DNA from: Spirogloea muscicola
Lineage: Eukaryota; Streptophyta; Zygnematophyceae; Spirogloeales; Spirogloeaceae
DNA: 31,745 nt
Direction of reading: 5' to 3'
Assembly (NCBI GenBank): GCA_009602725.1
Contig: WELB01000008.1
Coordinates: 1,077,051 to 1,108,795 of the forward strand
The notes under the pieces: generated by a model
What the model was told of the DNA's origin: nothing
The model's database searches: none
The model's input: the letters and a program-made list of their open reading frames with translations, nothing else
In this document: positions 10,224-20,525 of the stretch, one piece after another
Position numbering within the stretch: the first letter of the stretch is position 1
Layout of the letters: every line of letters begins with the position of its first letter
Position numbers and translations under genes: made by a program

Positions 10224-11080
10224 ACCAGTCAGTCTGACCGCGCCTTCTTTAACTGTACCGTAAAGGGCATCCTCAATAATTGTCGCCTTGCGTCGCCGTT
10301 TCCAGCGTCAGCTACTTGCTCTACTGCGCCATAACTCCCGGTGGCGCCGTTCTCCCCTCTAGGAAGCAGATCAACTTCCCCTTCCGTCCGTCTGACAGAG
10401 GAAGCTAGCCTCTCCAGGCATCCGTCAAGCCGGCTTTGCGGCATCAACACTCCAACTATGTGATTATCCCTGCATATGCTGCCTCAGTGCCCTAATGTGT
10501 CCTCCCCTTATGGGGCAGATTGTTGAAGCATGCCCTTAAGAAGGACATGTTGCCACCTCGAAATGCGCACTTTTGCAGATAATGCGCGTTCCTGTCTCTT
10601 GCCTACATGGCCTGCACTGGTCATTTCCTTAGTGCGACGCAGAAAGCAGTATCAGCCAGTCACAATGTGGTGTTATCATCTCGTTGGATGCTGATGGCCC
10701 GGGGATTCGAAGACTAAGTGGGCCAAGGGGCCGCCCTTGTCGGCATCTTGCCGCACTCGTCAGCCCTGTGTCTTGCTGTCTGGCGCAACCAGATCGCAAG
10801 GCCCGCCAGGCAACCAGACTGCGCAGCACGAGTGGCTGCAGCGGCGGCAGTAGGCGCGGGCGACGGTGACGGCAGCAGCGGCAGCAGCGGCGCATCCCCT
10901 AGCGAGCTCGTCCGGAGCTGGAGGCGTGAGGTGAGGAGAGTGTGGCGTCCTCGTGGCCGTCTGGGGCGCTTTCAACGTACCTTTGGCTCTCTGTTCCATG
11001 AGTCAATTCGCCAGCCGGAAGGAGGCCCCCGAGCTAGGCTGATTCTCTGAGGCTTTTGTCCATCTTTGGTTTGTTCCTCT
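10224..11080. other. No gene firmly recognised
   Basis: The plus strand is open from about 10718 to 11050, with an Ala/Gly/Ser-rich middle (a GCAGC-type repeat near 10840-10890) followed by an Arg-rich part. There is no family motif. It may be a degenerate element ORF or chance openness; I would not annotate it as a gene. Confidence 0.35.
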
Positions 11081-11335
11081 TATCTGGGCTGGCCAATCAC
11101 AGCCATCGCCTTTTACTGGCAAAGTCTTCGGCCTTTTGTCCTCTCTAGTTGGCGCTTCCGTGCGGACGGTTGTCCCTTCCTCGGCTGGCCCTTTACAGCC
11201 ACCGCCCTGCGGACAAGCACACGGGCACTCTTCCATGGAGTAGCTGCTCACCGCTCTTAGGCCTTTGTCAAATCTTTTTGGGCTGGCTTTTCGCAGCCCC
11301 CATTGGGAGTGCCACTTCTTTCTTCCATGGAGGGC
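11081..11335 (+). repeat. Cluster of three hairpin repeats
   Basis: Hairpins lie at 11086-11104 and 11183-11200, and a type-B one at 11280-11298 preceded by AGCTGCTCACCGCTCTTAGG and followed by CATTGGGAGTGCCACTTCTT. The CGGACAAGCACACGGGCACT phrase at about 11211-11230 recurs in the 97-base tandem repeat at 21331. Confidence 0.75.
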
Positions 11336-11362
11336 CTGCCGGTGAGCGTGGGCTGGGCGAAG

Positions 11363-11490
11363 AGTGGTCCGCAACCGGCGCCAGTCGCGACCGGCGGGCG
11401 GCGCGCCCGGTCGGGTGTCGGCACACGGGCGCCGGGGTCCCCGACCGGGCCCGGTCGCGGGGCGCCGCTCCCGTCCCGGTTCACGGCTAG
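11363..11490. repeat. CCGG-rich block upstream of DUF3419 copy 1
   Basis: Dense in GACCGG, CCCGGTCG and GGCGCC. The closest relatives are 17187-17235 upstream of copy 2 and 16908-16960. It is followed by a shared phrase, AGGCCTCTCCTCTGCCTGCC, that also precedes copy 2 and lies near 22331 in the copy 3 flank. It belongs to the duplicated unit. Confidence 0.6.
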
Positions 11491-11639
11491 GCCTCTCCTC
11501 TGCCTGCCAAGTGGCGGGGGAGCTGGGTAAACACCCCCCCCCCCCTCCGGGTCAGGGCCAGCCGACCAGCGCTGCCGGCGGGACCCCCCTCCTCCCTCCC
11601 TCCTCCCTCCCTCCTCCCTCCCTCCTCCCCCTGCGGCCG

Positions 11640-11646
11640 TATAAAA
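11640..11646 (+). promoter_or_regulatory. TATA box of DUF3419 copy 1
   Basis: TATAAAA lies 126 bases before the ATG at 11772. Downstream come CACTTGACATCCCGCCGCTC and CATTCTCCTGCTCCCTC, which are conserved upstream of copies 2 and 3. At the aligned place, copy 2 has CACTAAGAG and copy 3 has TGATAAGAG, so only copy 1 keeps a canonical box. The box is seen directly; promoter function is inferred. Confidence 0.55.
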
Positions 11647-11771
11647 GTAGCCGCTGCTCTCTCACTTGACATCCCGCCGCTCATTCTCCTGCTCCCTCCG
11701 CGCCAACGAGCTCAGCGACGACGCCCGCTCGCCCCGTGCCGCCGCAGCCGCCTCCCCGCGCGCTCTCCGCC

Positions 11772-14652
11772 ATGGCTCCCGACGGCGGTGCCGCCGACGG
11801 CGCGCCGCGGCCGGCGGTCTACTCGTGCCTGCCTCCCTGCAAGAAGGTGTACGTGGAGTACGAGGGCCTGCCGGGCCCCGGCTGGCTGTCCGACACGCCT
11901 TTCGGCATCAACAACGAGGACTACCGCGTCGAGCTGCTCTGCATCGACCATCTGCTCGCCAGGCCTGCTCCGACGCGCCCTTGGCTCAGCCGATTCTTTC
12001 ATATCAGCAGCCGCTTTCTCGCCCTGACCTCTGCTGCGCTCGCGGTGCTGGGTCCAATGTTCACTGGACATTGAGTTGGTCTACATTGCGCTCGCGACTC
12101 GCGCGGCAGCTGACGAGCTGCACGCGGCCCGAAACTGTCAAGCAGGATGAAAGCCAGAGGAGAGCCAGAGCGGAAGCTGCGGGTGCTCGCCATTACAGGA
12201 GGGTCTGACAACGTGCTCTCTATGCTCACCCTCGGCGACAAGGTCGAAAGCGTGGATGCCGTGGACCTGAACCCCGCCCAGAACCACCTGCTCCTCCTGA
12301 AGCAGGTGAGAGCCTTGCTCAGGTCTATATTCTCTCTGCATTCTACAAGATACCATTCAGCTTCCTGTCCATTCATGCTGGCATCCTCCTCATCCTTCTC
12401 GACTGCACTAATTGAGCACCTGCTCGCAATTGCCAGGCTGCAGTCAAGGTTCTGGAGAGAAGAGGCGAAGTCGTAAAGTTCTTGGGGCTAGATGGCGATC
12501 ACAGCAACGCGGCGGCTGGCACTCGCATCGCCACCCACAAGGCGATCGTGCGCGACCAGCTGCCTCCTGAGACTCAGGTCGGTGTACGGGCGGCAGCTCG
12601 CAACTGCCAAAGTTGTTTCCTACACGATGTCAAGAGCCACGAGATTAGGGCCTAGCTGCTGCTATGCGTTTATGAGGAGCCAATTACAAACATCCTGAGC
12701 GGCTCCTTGGGGATGACTGTGCAGAGCTTCTGGGACACACTCGTCCAAAAGAATATTGCTTATGGTGCCTCGACATGCTCGCGATTCGAGAAAATGTACA
12801 GCATCATCAGGAAGAACCTGAGTGGCAATGGCTTTGACATGGATGCGCTCTTCCGGAAGGACAAAGCTGGGTTCATTGCAGGGGCTGTGGCCAGGGGCTG
12901 GGGCTCTTCACGTCAGGAGATTGATGAAGCTCTGATTGCATGCCAGCCGGATGAGATCTTCTATAACTCCTTCGAAGTGAGTTGGCAATTCAGCACAGCT
13001 ACCTGCTTTCGCTTGCGCAGAAGTCAAGTGTCTGTGGGCACCAGCAACTCAGGACATTGTTCATTGCTTTTGGTAGCCACGCTAGCCTCTCCATTGCGCA
13101 AGCCAGCAATTAAGAGCAGCTTCTATAATTGTTACCGCCCTGCTTCCAGATCAAGCGTGCTGCTTATGCACAGATTTCAGGATAACCAGATCTTCTATAG
13201 CGTCCCAAGCTCACTTTCGATGCTGCTGTGATGAATCTTCGTAACGATCACAGCCGTCAACTTGACATGACGAAATATTGTCCTTTTCGTGTCTTGCATC
13301 AGCTGGGCCGAATGAAGCCCCAGCTGCTGGAGTACTTCGAGCGCAACAAGGACGCTTACAGAGCCGTTTTTGCAGGCGAGCGCCCTCCTGCAGCTGTCAG
13401 ACATCTTCTTTCAAGTTCCATGCACGTGCATTGTGATATGAAGCAATCAAGCCCAGCATCTGCTTCCACATCTTACTTGCTGTTTATTAGCAAGCAGGTG
13501 TGATGAATCAACTAGAGGAGGACCCAGAGAAGTACGAGGACAACTTCATCATGAGTGTTCAATACAAAGGGTCCATGCCAACAGATGACTCCTCTTCAAG
13601 CTTGCCACTGTACTTTAGCGACGAGGGGATCAAGGCAAGCAACAAGTTGTTTCCTTCCATCACTTTTTCTCTAAACAGATTCATGGCTGCATTGACTGTT
13701 TATCTCAGTTGACCTCTTCTTTGCTTTTCCTGACTACGATGAATCTGCTGCATGTATGTCGCTAATCTCCAGCAATGATGATCACATTCTCAACATCATG
13801 ATGGAAAAAAGTAGTAATCCTCATTTACCAAATGGATTGTCTACAAATGCAGACCTTGAAAGCAGAGTCCCCCCCGAGCTTACGTGTACACGTCGGGAAC
13901 GTGGTTGACCTCGCCACCATTTTGGCAAAAAAGGTGAGAAGCCTTAGCCTTGCAGCAGACTTAGCATGCTTGCTCTCTTCAGTCCTTCCGAATCATCTCT
14001 TGATCACCTGATCAACAGGGAAAAGTGGCACTCGGAGGTGTGTCTTCTTTAGCTTGCTGATTCAAGCTTTAGATCACATCTAGCGAGATTGTGATGGGTG
14101 TAGCTGCCCATCTCCAGCAATAGCGAACAACACAGGAAGCTTGCGGAGCATGAATCACATGTGTACCACCTGCTTGTTTGATATTTGGACAGGCCGGGCG
14201 GGGCTTTGATTTGATAACTTTGTCCAACATTGGTGACTGGCTGGACGAGGAAAATCTCACCAGCACCATAAAAAGCATCGAATATGCCCTAGCTCCTGGA
14301 GGTGATGCAAGCACATCAAGCCTCGGCCATGCCTCAAAAAGCACATGATCGTAGTCAACCATGCCTTGACATGTTTATCATCACAAGCCTCCCATTGATG
14401 AAGGTGGCCGGTGAGTAAATCGCGCTTGCATGTAGCCTTGAGGCCAAAACTGTCTTTTAATCAAAGCTATTGGCCGCTGGGCATTGGACAGGCTTGCTCC
14501 TCCACCGAAGAGCTCTTGGCAACCAGCGGCGGAGCTTTGAGGGGGTCCTTGACATTGATGAGGAACTGGTCTCAAGGCTTCCATTCGAGGACCACAGCCA
14601 TGTGTTCTGGGGCCGCCCAGAGTCTGTCTTTGCTGGAAGCAAGCGAAGCTAG
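11772..14652 (+). CDS. DUF3419 family protein, BtaA-related, copy 1 (apparently intact)
   Basis: Exons spliced by eye: 11772-11962, 12146-12305, 12437-12577, 12725-12976, 13303-13375, 13498-13634, 13853-13933, 14019-14039, 14193-14301, 14492-14652. They total 1326 bases, or 441 residues, ending at TAG. The family is shown by INNEDYRVELLCID near residue 50, LAITGGSDNVLSML and VDAVDLNPAQNHLLLLK (SAM-type glycine loop and acidic strand), FWDTLVQKNIAYGASTCSRF, YFSDEGIK, RGFDLITLSNIGDWLDEE, APGG and a C-terminal FEGVLDIDEELVSRL. Family members include BtaA, which moves the 3-amino-3-carboxypropyl group of SAM onto diacylglycerol in betaine-lipid synthesis; a similar reaction here is inference, since no BtaB-like methyltransferase domain is attached. 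Three introns (after exons 1, 5 and 6) start with GC instead of GT. The ATG follows a conserved CCGCC context and is shared by all three copies. Confidence 0.75.
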
Positions 14653-15477
14653 ACTAAGCGGCTGCCGTCAGTATGCTGCAAGAAACCTTTATACATGCAA
14701 GGGCCGAAGCAAATCTCGATCGTCTTTGTGCACCTTGTCCATTTTTAATAAGCTGGCAGTCACACTCACAGCCAAAGCCTCGATGAAGGAGCCACTTGCC
14801 CATGTCCCTTCTTGACTTATATTTTGCATTCATTTTTCATGGCCTCCCACGGCTGTCCCTTCTTTGAATAAAGCATTAACTCTATTTTCAGAGTCTTTGC
14901 GGGTCTTGTTGCCTCCTCACAGTATATCTCCGCTCACATTGGACACTGTCACAAGTCTCGCAGAGACTGCTCGCGCCATGCTGCAAGTCAGTCTGCCCCT
15001 TGACTTATCATACACCTGGCAATAGATGACCAGAACGTCATCTACTAGTCTGCGTCAGGATGACCGGCACAAACTGCACAGGGTATATATCTACGTAGCT
15101 CATCTGCATGAGGGTTGATGGACGTAGGGTCATGGAAGGGATGACGTGAAATGTGTGCAGCCTCAAGGAGATTGAGCGTGGGAGGGCACTAGGGCCAAAC
15201 ATAGTGAGTCCCTTTGGGCTGTGTGTATTGTCGTCGTGAGCCTACTTCCTTTCAGTATCGCTTCTCTTGCACGCTGTCACGCTGTTACCTTAGCCACCTT
15301 AGGATAGTGCTTCGATTTGTGAAGCCCCAGGTGCACTACCCTTTTGCCTGAACAGTGTATTGGCTAAGCTTGGCCAACCTTTCATCTCATGCGCCACGCG
15401 CGCCTTCGCTTGCAGAGAGCTGCTTCTTTGGTGGCCCAGCACGCTAACGTATGGTTAGAGCCTGGAAGAAAGATGCC
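14653..15477. other. 3' flank of DUF3419 copy 1; no further gene
   Basis: Homology with the flank of copy 2 (20526-20995) continues to about 15070, ending near the phrases AACGTCATC and GACCGGCAC. An AATAAA-like word occurs near 14868 (GAATAAAGC) and could serve polyadenylation. From about 15070 to 15477 I recognise no gene. Confidence 0.5.
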
Positions 15478-15720
15478 TCCAAGAGAGGGCCTCGGCTGGA
15501 AGAGGCGAGCCCAGAGAAAAGAATGAACAAAGTTCGAAGAGGCCAAGGGAAAGCGCTAAAGCACACACGAATCAAGCAGCTACGAAGAGAGAGCTACGAA
15601 ACACTCAGTAACCCCTGCTAAGCAGCCGCACAGCTTGCCCATGTGCTTGGTCACAGAGGCCTTTCCACAAAGAAGAAGTGAGCGCTCATAGAGAATAGGG
15701 GCTGGGAAAGGCCAGCCCCC
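15478..15720 (-). mobile_element. LINE tail and hairpin fragments
   Basis: On the minus strand the family's last codons (RLLSRGY and stop) lie at about 15630-15605, followed by the 3' UTR to near 15500 with GTTCATTCTTTTCT and GGGCTCGCC. To the right, a separate hairpin GGGGCTGGGAAAGGCCAGCC is at 15698-15719. Only the tail of the ORF remains. Confidence 0.65.
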
Positions 15721-15782
15721 AAAATAGAAATTGTCAAGGGGCCAGGGGAGGGTCTAAAGCTAGCAATATGGAGTCATCTCTG

Positions 15783-16030
15783 TCTCCTTCCAACGCTCCC
15801 TGGCTCACGCCGTGCACTTGCGGGCAGGCCGTGCTAGGCCTGCTGCTTCTGGGTCTCGCCGGGGTGCCTCCATGCCAGCTGCAAGTTACTTCCCACTTGC
15901 TGCTGCTAATCCGGGGTTACTAAACTTCCCTCCGCTGCAATCTCGTGCAGAGCTGTGTGTCTTAGGCGCCCTTCGGCACTTCGGACTTTGTCAATTTCTT
16001 CTGGGCTGGCCTTTCCCAGCCACCTTTTCA
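15783..16030 (+). mobile_element. LINE 3'-end fragment with hairpin
   Basis: A plus-strand frame reads an SFQRSLAHAVHLRAGRARPA-like segment, then drifts, but the exact GGGGTTACTAA ending is present at about 15913-15923. The hairpin is at 16003-16022, about 80 bases after the stop. The reading frame is degenerate in the last 30 codons. Confidence 0.65.
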
Positions 16031-16039
16031 TGGTGGGTG

Positions 16040-16225
16040 AGGTTTTTCCATCTGACAAAGGCCAAAGAGCCGACAGGCGCTATAAGCCCACAGCTCTGCA
16101 AAGTGGCTACAGCGAGCACAGTAAGTCAGAAGCCGCAAATCGGAGTAACACGCAGCTGGAAACGAGTCACCCCGACAGAATTCATAAGTAACAGCCAGAG
16201 CACGGCCTGCCCGCAAGGGCACGGC
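16040..16225 (-). mobile_element. LINE C-terminal fragment, minus strand
   Basis: The minus-strand frame reads LRAGRALAVTYEFCRGDSFP and AACYSDLRLLT before losing the pattern. It lies nested between plus-strand fragments, showing that insertions occurred in both orientations. Confidence 0.55.
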
Positions 16226-16254
16226 GTGAGCCTCTCTCTCTTACCAGGAGACTA

Positions 16255-16400
16255 GTTTCTCCGACCTGCGGCAGCTTAGTAGGGGTTACTAAGTAGTAGG
16301 TGGCTACTTGCTTTTGTGTGTGCTTTAGCCCTTTCCCTGGCCCCTTTGAACTTTGTTAATTATCATTTCTGGGCTGGCCTCTCCCAGCCACCTCTCTCCC
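16255..16400 (+). mobile_element. LINE tail (last codons) and hairpin
   Basis: Only the family's terminal segment remains (TCCGACCTGCGGCAGCTTAG, then GGGGTTACTAA). A hairpin is at 16371-16389, about 80 bases after the stop codon at 16290. Confidence 0.65.
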
Positions 16401-16439
16401 AAACACCGCCTTCTCATGGAAGCGTCTCTCACTCTCTTC

Positions 16440-16870
16440 CATAAAGAAGAAAGAGCTCGCCCATTGAGGATAGGGGCTGGAACAGCCAGCCCAAAAAAGA
16501 ATGAGCAGAGTACAAGAAGCCCAAGAAGAAGGGGGCCAGGCGAAGCACTAAGGCGAAGCACTAAGAAAGAAGCACACAAGAAGAAACAAAGCAGCTACTA
16601 ACTACTCAGTAACCCCTGCTAAGCAGTCGCAGGTCAGAGAGGCTATGTTCCTGGAAGGACGTCCCCTGGCCAGAGCCAGAGGCAGCAGCGAGGGCTCGGC
16701 CGGCACGCAGGTGCAGCGCACGGGCCATTGACCTCTGCAGCGAGACGGCCAGGCGCATGCGATACACCTGGGCGAGCGACCCGGCTGCAGGAAAGTCCAC
16801 CGGCTCCCCATGGAAGCGGCGAGCGACGGCGTGACGGGCAAGCTGGTGGAGCAGTTCGAGCCACCATAAA
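16440..16870 (-). mobile_element. LINE 3' end, minus strand, ORF tail open, with 3' UTR
   Basis: On the minus strand from about 16870 the frame reads LWWLELLHQLARHAVARRF, SLAQVYRMRLAVSLQRSM, ARALHLRAGRALAAASGSGQ and SLSDLRLLSRGY, ending at 16606. The 3' UTR continues to the hairpin at 16492-16473, about 114 bases past the stop, then the CCTCAATGGGCGAGC phrase. It is nearly identical to the plus-strand copy at 22745-23060, so these two are recent relatives. Confidence 0.75.
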
Positions 16871-16899
16871 GGACCTTCTGGTGAGCGCGGCCTGGGCGA

Positions 16900-17090
16900 C
16901 GGGGGGGTCCGCAACCGGCACCAATCGCGACCGGGGGACGGTGTGCCCGGTCGGGCGGCGGCGCGCCTTGCATTGCACCGCCGCGCTGGTCGCGCCCTTG
17001 CAGCAGCCTCTGGCTTGCGCAGCGGGGTTGCTCTTCCTCCCCTCAGCTCATCTATCTGACTTTTACTGCTGACACGGGGGTATTGAAACC
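16900..17090 (+). mobile_element. GC-rich LINE tail variant
   Basis: A CCGG-rich block (16908-16960) is joined to a frame reading HRRAGRALAAASGLRSGVAL and LPPLSS...SDFLLLT. The same block and tail occur at 22600-22736. The tail differs from the main family in the GLRSGVALPPLSS stretch and may mark a subfamily; the copy at 22600 ends with GGGTACTAA. Confidence 0.6.
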
Positions 17091-17696
17091 CTGTCTGCCT
17101 AGCCTTTGGCTCCGTCATGAACACCTGTATGCATCTGGCTGGCATTTCACAGCCGATTCTTTCATATCAGCAGCCGCTTCTCCTGGGGGGGCACCCGACA
17201 CCGGGCCCGGTCGCGGGGCGCCGCTCCCGTTGCGGCCCCTTTTTGGATTCACGACTAGTTAGGCCTCTCGCCTGCCAAGTGGCCAGGAAGCTGGGTAACA
17301 CCTCCCCCACCCACACTCTCACCCCCCCCGGTAAGCCCGAGCAGCGCTGCCGGCAGGCAACCCCCCTCCCTCCTCACCCCTGGCCCCCCGGCCTGCAGTC
17401 GTGAAACACCCCCCCTTCAGAGAACACTGGAGACCTGCTTGGACTGCCTTGGATCCACTGTCTTTTACACAGCTCATCGCCCCGTTAGCAGGACTTGCAA
17501 GGGAGGCTTGGATAGGCCTCCCTTTCGTTGGCCTCCCTTCCATCTCATGCGCGCCTTTCTCCCCCCCTCCCCTCCCCCCTTCCGCCATCACTAAGAGCAG
17601 CCACTTGTATCTCACTTACATCCCGCCGCCCGTTCTCCTGCTCCCTCTCGGCTCGCCCCGCGCCGCCGCAGCAGCCGTCGCCCCGCGCGCTCCGCC
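17091..17696 (+). promoter_or_regulatory. 5' flank of DUF3419 copy 2, no TATA at the copy 1 position
   Basis: The region shares its CCGG block, the AGGCCTCTCGCCTGCCAAGT phrase, a C-rich tract and the final CACTTACATCCCGCCGCC...TTCTCCTGCTCCCTC with copy 1. Between the C-rich tract and the start region it has about 160 extra bases (roughly 17398-17560), which are also present before copy 3 (23266-23430) but absent before copy 1. Where copy 1 has TATAAAA this copy reads CACTAAGAG. Confidence 0.5.
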
Positions 17697-20525
17697 ATGG
17701 CGCCAGACGTTGGCCCCGCCGACGGCGCGCCGCGGCCGGCGGTCTACTCGTGCCTGCCTTCCTCCAAGAAGGTGTACGTGGACGACGAGGGCCTGCCGGG
17801 CCCCAGCTGGCCGTCCGACACGCCTTTTGGCATCAACAACGAGGACTACCGCGTCGAGCTGCTCTGCATCGACCACCTGCTCGCCAGGCCTGCTCCGCCG
17901 CGCACTTTGCTCTGCCCTGACCTCTGCTGCGCTCGCGGTGCCTGGTCCCGCACATTGTTCACTGGACTTCGAGTTGGTCTACATTGCGCTCGCTTCTCGC
18001 ACGCACCGGATGTTCTGCAGCTGACGAGCTATGGCTGCCCGCAACTGTCAAGCAGGATGAAAGCGAGAGGAGAGCCGGAGCGGAAGCTGCGGTTGCTCGC
18101 CATCACAGGAGGGTCTGACAACGTGCTCTCCATGCTAACCCTCGGCGACAAGGTTGCAAGCGTGGATGCCGTGGACCTGACCCCCGCCCAGAACCACCTG
18201 CTGCTCCTGAAGCAGGTGAGAGCGTTGCTCAGGTCTACATCTTCTCTGCATTGTTATAATGGCTTTGACCAGCCTGTCCAACCATGGTGGCATCCTCCTC
18301 ACAATTGCAATGATTGAGTACCTGCCCGCATATGCCAGGCTGCAGTCAAAATTCTGGAGAGCAGAGGCGAAATCGTACAATTCCTGGGGCTCGATGGCGA
18401 TCACAGCGAAGCGGCGGCTGACACTCGAGTCGCCACCTACAAGGCGAACGTGCGCGACCAGCTGCCTCCTGAGACTCAGGTGGGTTTACGGTCGGCGCTC
18501 GCAGCTGCCAAAGTTGTCTCCAACATGGTGCCAAGGGCCACGAGGATTAGGGCCTAGCTGCTGCTATGTGCTTATGAGGATCCAATTACAAATATCCTTC
18601 CCCGGAGGTGATTGTGCAGAGCTTCTGGGACACACTCATCCAAAAGAATATTGCTTATGGTGCCTCGACATGCTCGCAATTCGAGAAAATGTACAGCATC
18701 ATCAGGAAGAATCTGACTGGCAACGGCTTCGACATGGATGCGCTGTTGCGGAAGGACAAAGCTGGCTTCATTGCGGGCGCAGTGGCCAGGGGCTGGGGCT
18801 CCTCACGTGAGGCGATTGATGAAGCTCTGATTGCCTGCCAGCCGGACGAGATCTTCTACAACTCCTTTGAGGTGAGCGGGCGGATTAGCGCAGCCACCTG
18901 CTTTTGCTTGCTCGAGACTTTTTGTGGGCACCAGTAAAAATCAGGACACTGCTAATTGCTCTTGGTAGCCGCGCTAGTTTCTCCATTGCGTAAGCCAGCA
19001 TGTAAGAGCAGTTCTGGAGTTGTTACCGACCTGCTTCCGAATCAAGCGTGCTATTTCTACACAGATCAACTTCAGGATAGCCGGTATTTTCATAGCATCC
19101 CAAGCTCGCTTCTGCTGCTTCTTGATGGATCTTCATAATCATCACAGCTCGTCAACTTGACACGACGACCCTTCTCGTGTGTTGCATCAGCTGGGCCGAA
19201 TGAAGCCCCAGCTGCTGGAGTACTTCGTAAGGACGCTTACAGAGCCATTCGTGCAGGCGAGCGCCCTCCTGCAGCTGTCAAACATCTTCTCTCAAGTTCC
19301 ATGCACGTGCATTTAATCATGAAGCAATTTGCCCAGCTTCTGCTTCCACATCTCACTTGCTGTCTACGCAAGCAGGTGTGATGAAGCAACTGGAGGAGGA
19401 TCCAGAGAAGTTCGAGGACAACTTCATCATGCGTGTTCAATACAAAGCGTCCATGCCAACAAATGACTCCTCTTCAAGCTTGCCACTGTACTTCAGCGAC
19501 AAGGGGATCAAGGCAAGCAACAAGTTGTCTCCTTCCATCACTTTTCCTCACAACAGAGATTTGGCTGCACTGACTGTGTATCTCAGTTGACCTCTTTCTT
19601 TACTTTTCCCGACTCTGAAGAATCTGCTGCATGTATGTCGCTAATCTCCAGCAATACTGACACATTCTCAACATCCTGATGGAAGGAAGTGTGACCCTTC
19701 ATTAACCAAGTGGATTGTCTACAAAATGCAGGCGTTGAAAGCAGAGTCCCCCCCAAGCTTACGTGTACACGTCGGGAACGTGGTTGACCTCGCCACCATT
19801 TATGCAGAAAAGGTAAGAAGCCTTAGGCTTGCAGCAAACTCAGCAAGCTTGGATTCTCTTCAGTCCTTCCGAATTATCTCTTGCTCACCTGATCAACAGG
19901 GAAAATTGGCACTCGGAGGTGTGTTCTCTTTAGCTTGCAGAGTCAAGCTTTAGATTACATCTAGGGAGACTGTGATGGGTCCTTCTCCAGCAATAGCGAA
20001 CAGCACAGGAAGCTTGCGGAGGCATGAATCATATATATACCACCTGATTGTTGCAATGTGAACAGGCCGGGAGGGGCTTTGATTTGATAACTCTGTCCAA
20101 CATTGGTGACTGGCTGGACGAGGAGAAGCTCACGAGCACCATAAAAAGCATCGAATCTGCCCTAGCTCCTGGAGGTGATGCAAGCACATTGAGCCTCGGC
20201 CATGCCTTGACACGCACATGATATCAGTCAACAATGCCTTGACAGAATCATCATCACAAACTACCAGTAATGAAGGTGCCCGGTGAGTAAACAACGTTTG
20301 CATGTAGCCTTACCGCCAAGAATGGTACTCTCAACAAAGCTATTGGTCGCTGGGTATTGGACAGGCTTGCTCCTCCACCGAAGAGCTCTTGGCAACCAGC
20401 GGCGGAGTTTTGAGGGGGTCCTTGACATTGATGAGGAACTGGTCTCAAGGCTTCCATTCGAAGACCACAGCCATGTCTTCTGGGGCCGCCCAGAGTCTGT
20501 CTTTGCGGGAAGCAAGCGAACCTAA
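17697..20525 (+). pseudogene. DUF3419 family protein, copy 2, with 7-base deletion in exon 5
   Basis: The exon map matches copy 1: 17697-17887, 18056-18215, 18339-18479, 18620-18871, 19191-19256, 19376-19512, 19732-19812, 19900-19920, 20066-20174, 20365-20525 (TAA). All have copy 1 lengths except exon 5, which is 66 instead of 73 bases: after GAGTACTTC the bases GAGCGCAAC are replaced by GT, shifting the frame. The deletion also creates GTAAGG, a good donor, exactly at the break (19227); splicing there to an AAG site at about 19388 would restore frame, so a shortened product is possible. Other changes include MAPDVGPADG at the start and DLTPAQ for DLNPAQ in the SAM-site strand. The GC donors after exons 1, 5 and 6 are kept. 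I call it a probable pseudogene. Confidence 0.65.

Noticed and set aside
11963-12145. Unspliced reading through intron 1 of the DUF3419 gene (open in copies 2 and 3)
   Set aside because: Copy 1, otherwise intact, has a stop at 12072 in this segment, and joining at the GC donor places INNEDYRVELLCID the expected short distance before the SAM motif.
12592-12724. A coding extension upstream of the FWDTLVQ exon (CVYEEPITNILSGSLGMTVQ)
   Set aside because: It is open in copy 1 and starts after a TAG acceptor, but copy 2 has a stop in the same stretch while keeping the GTGCAG acceptor before AGCTTCTGG. Family members have no such insertion, so it is treated as intron.
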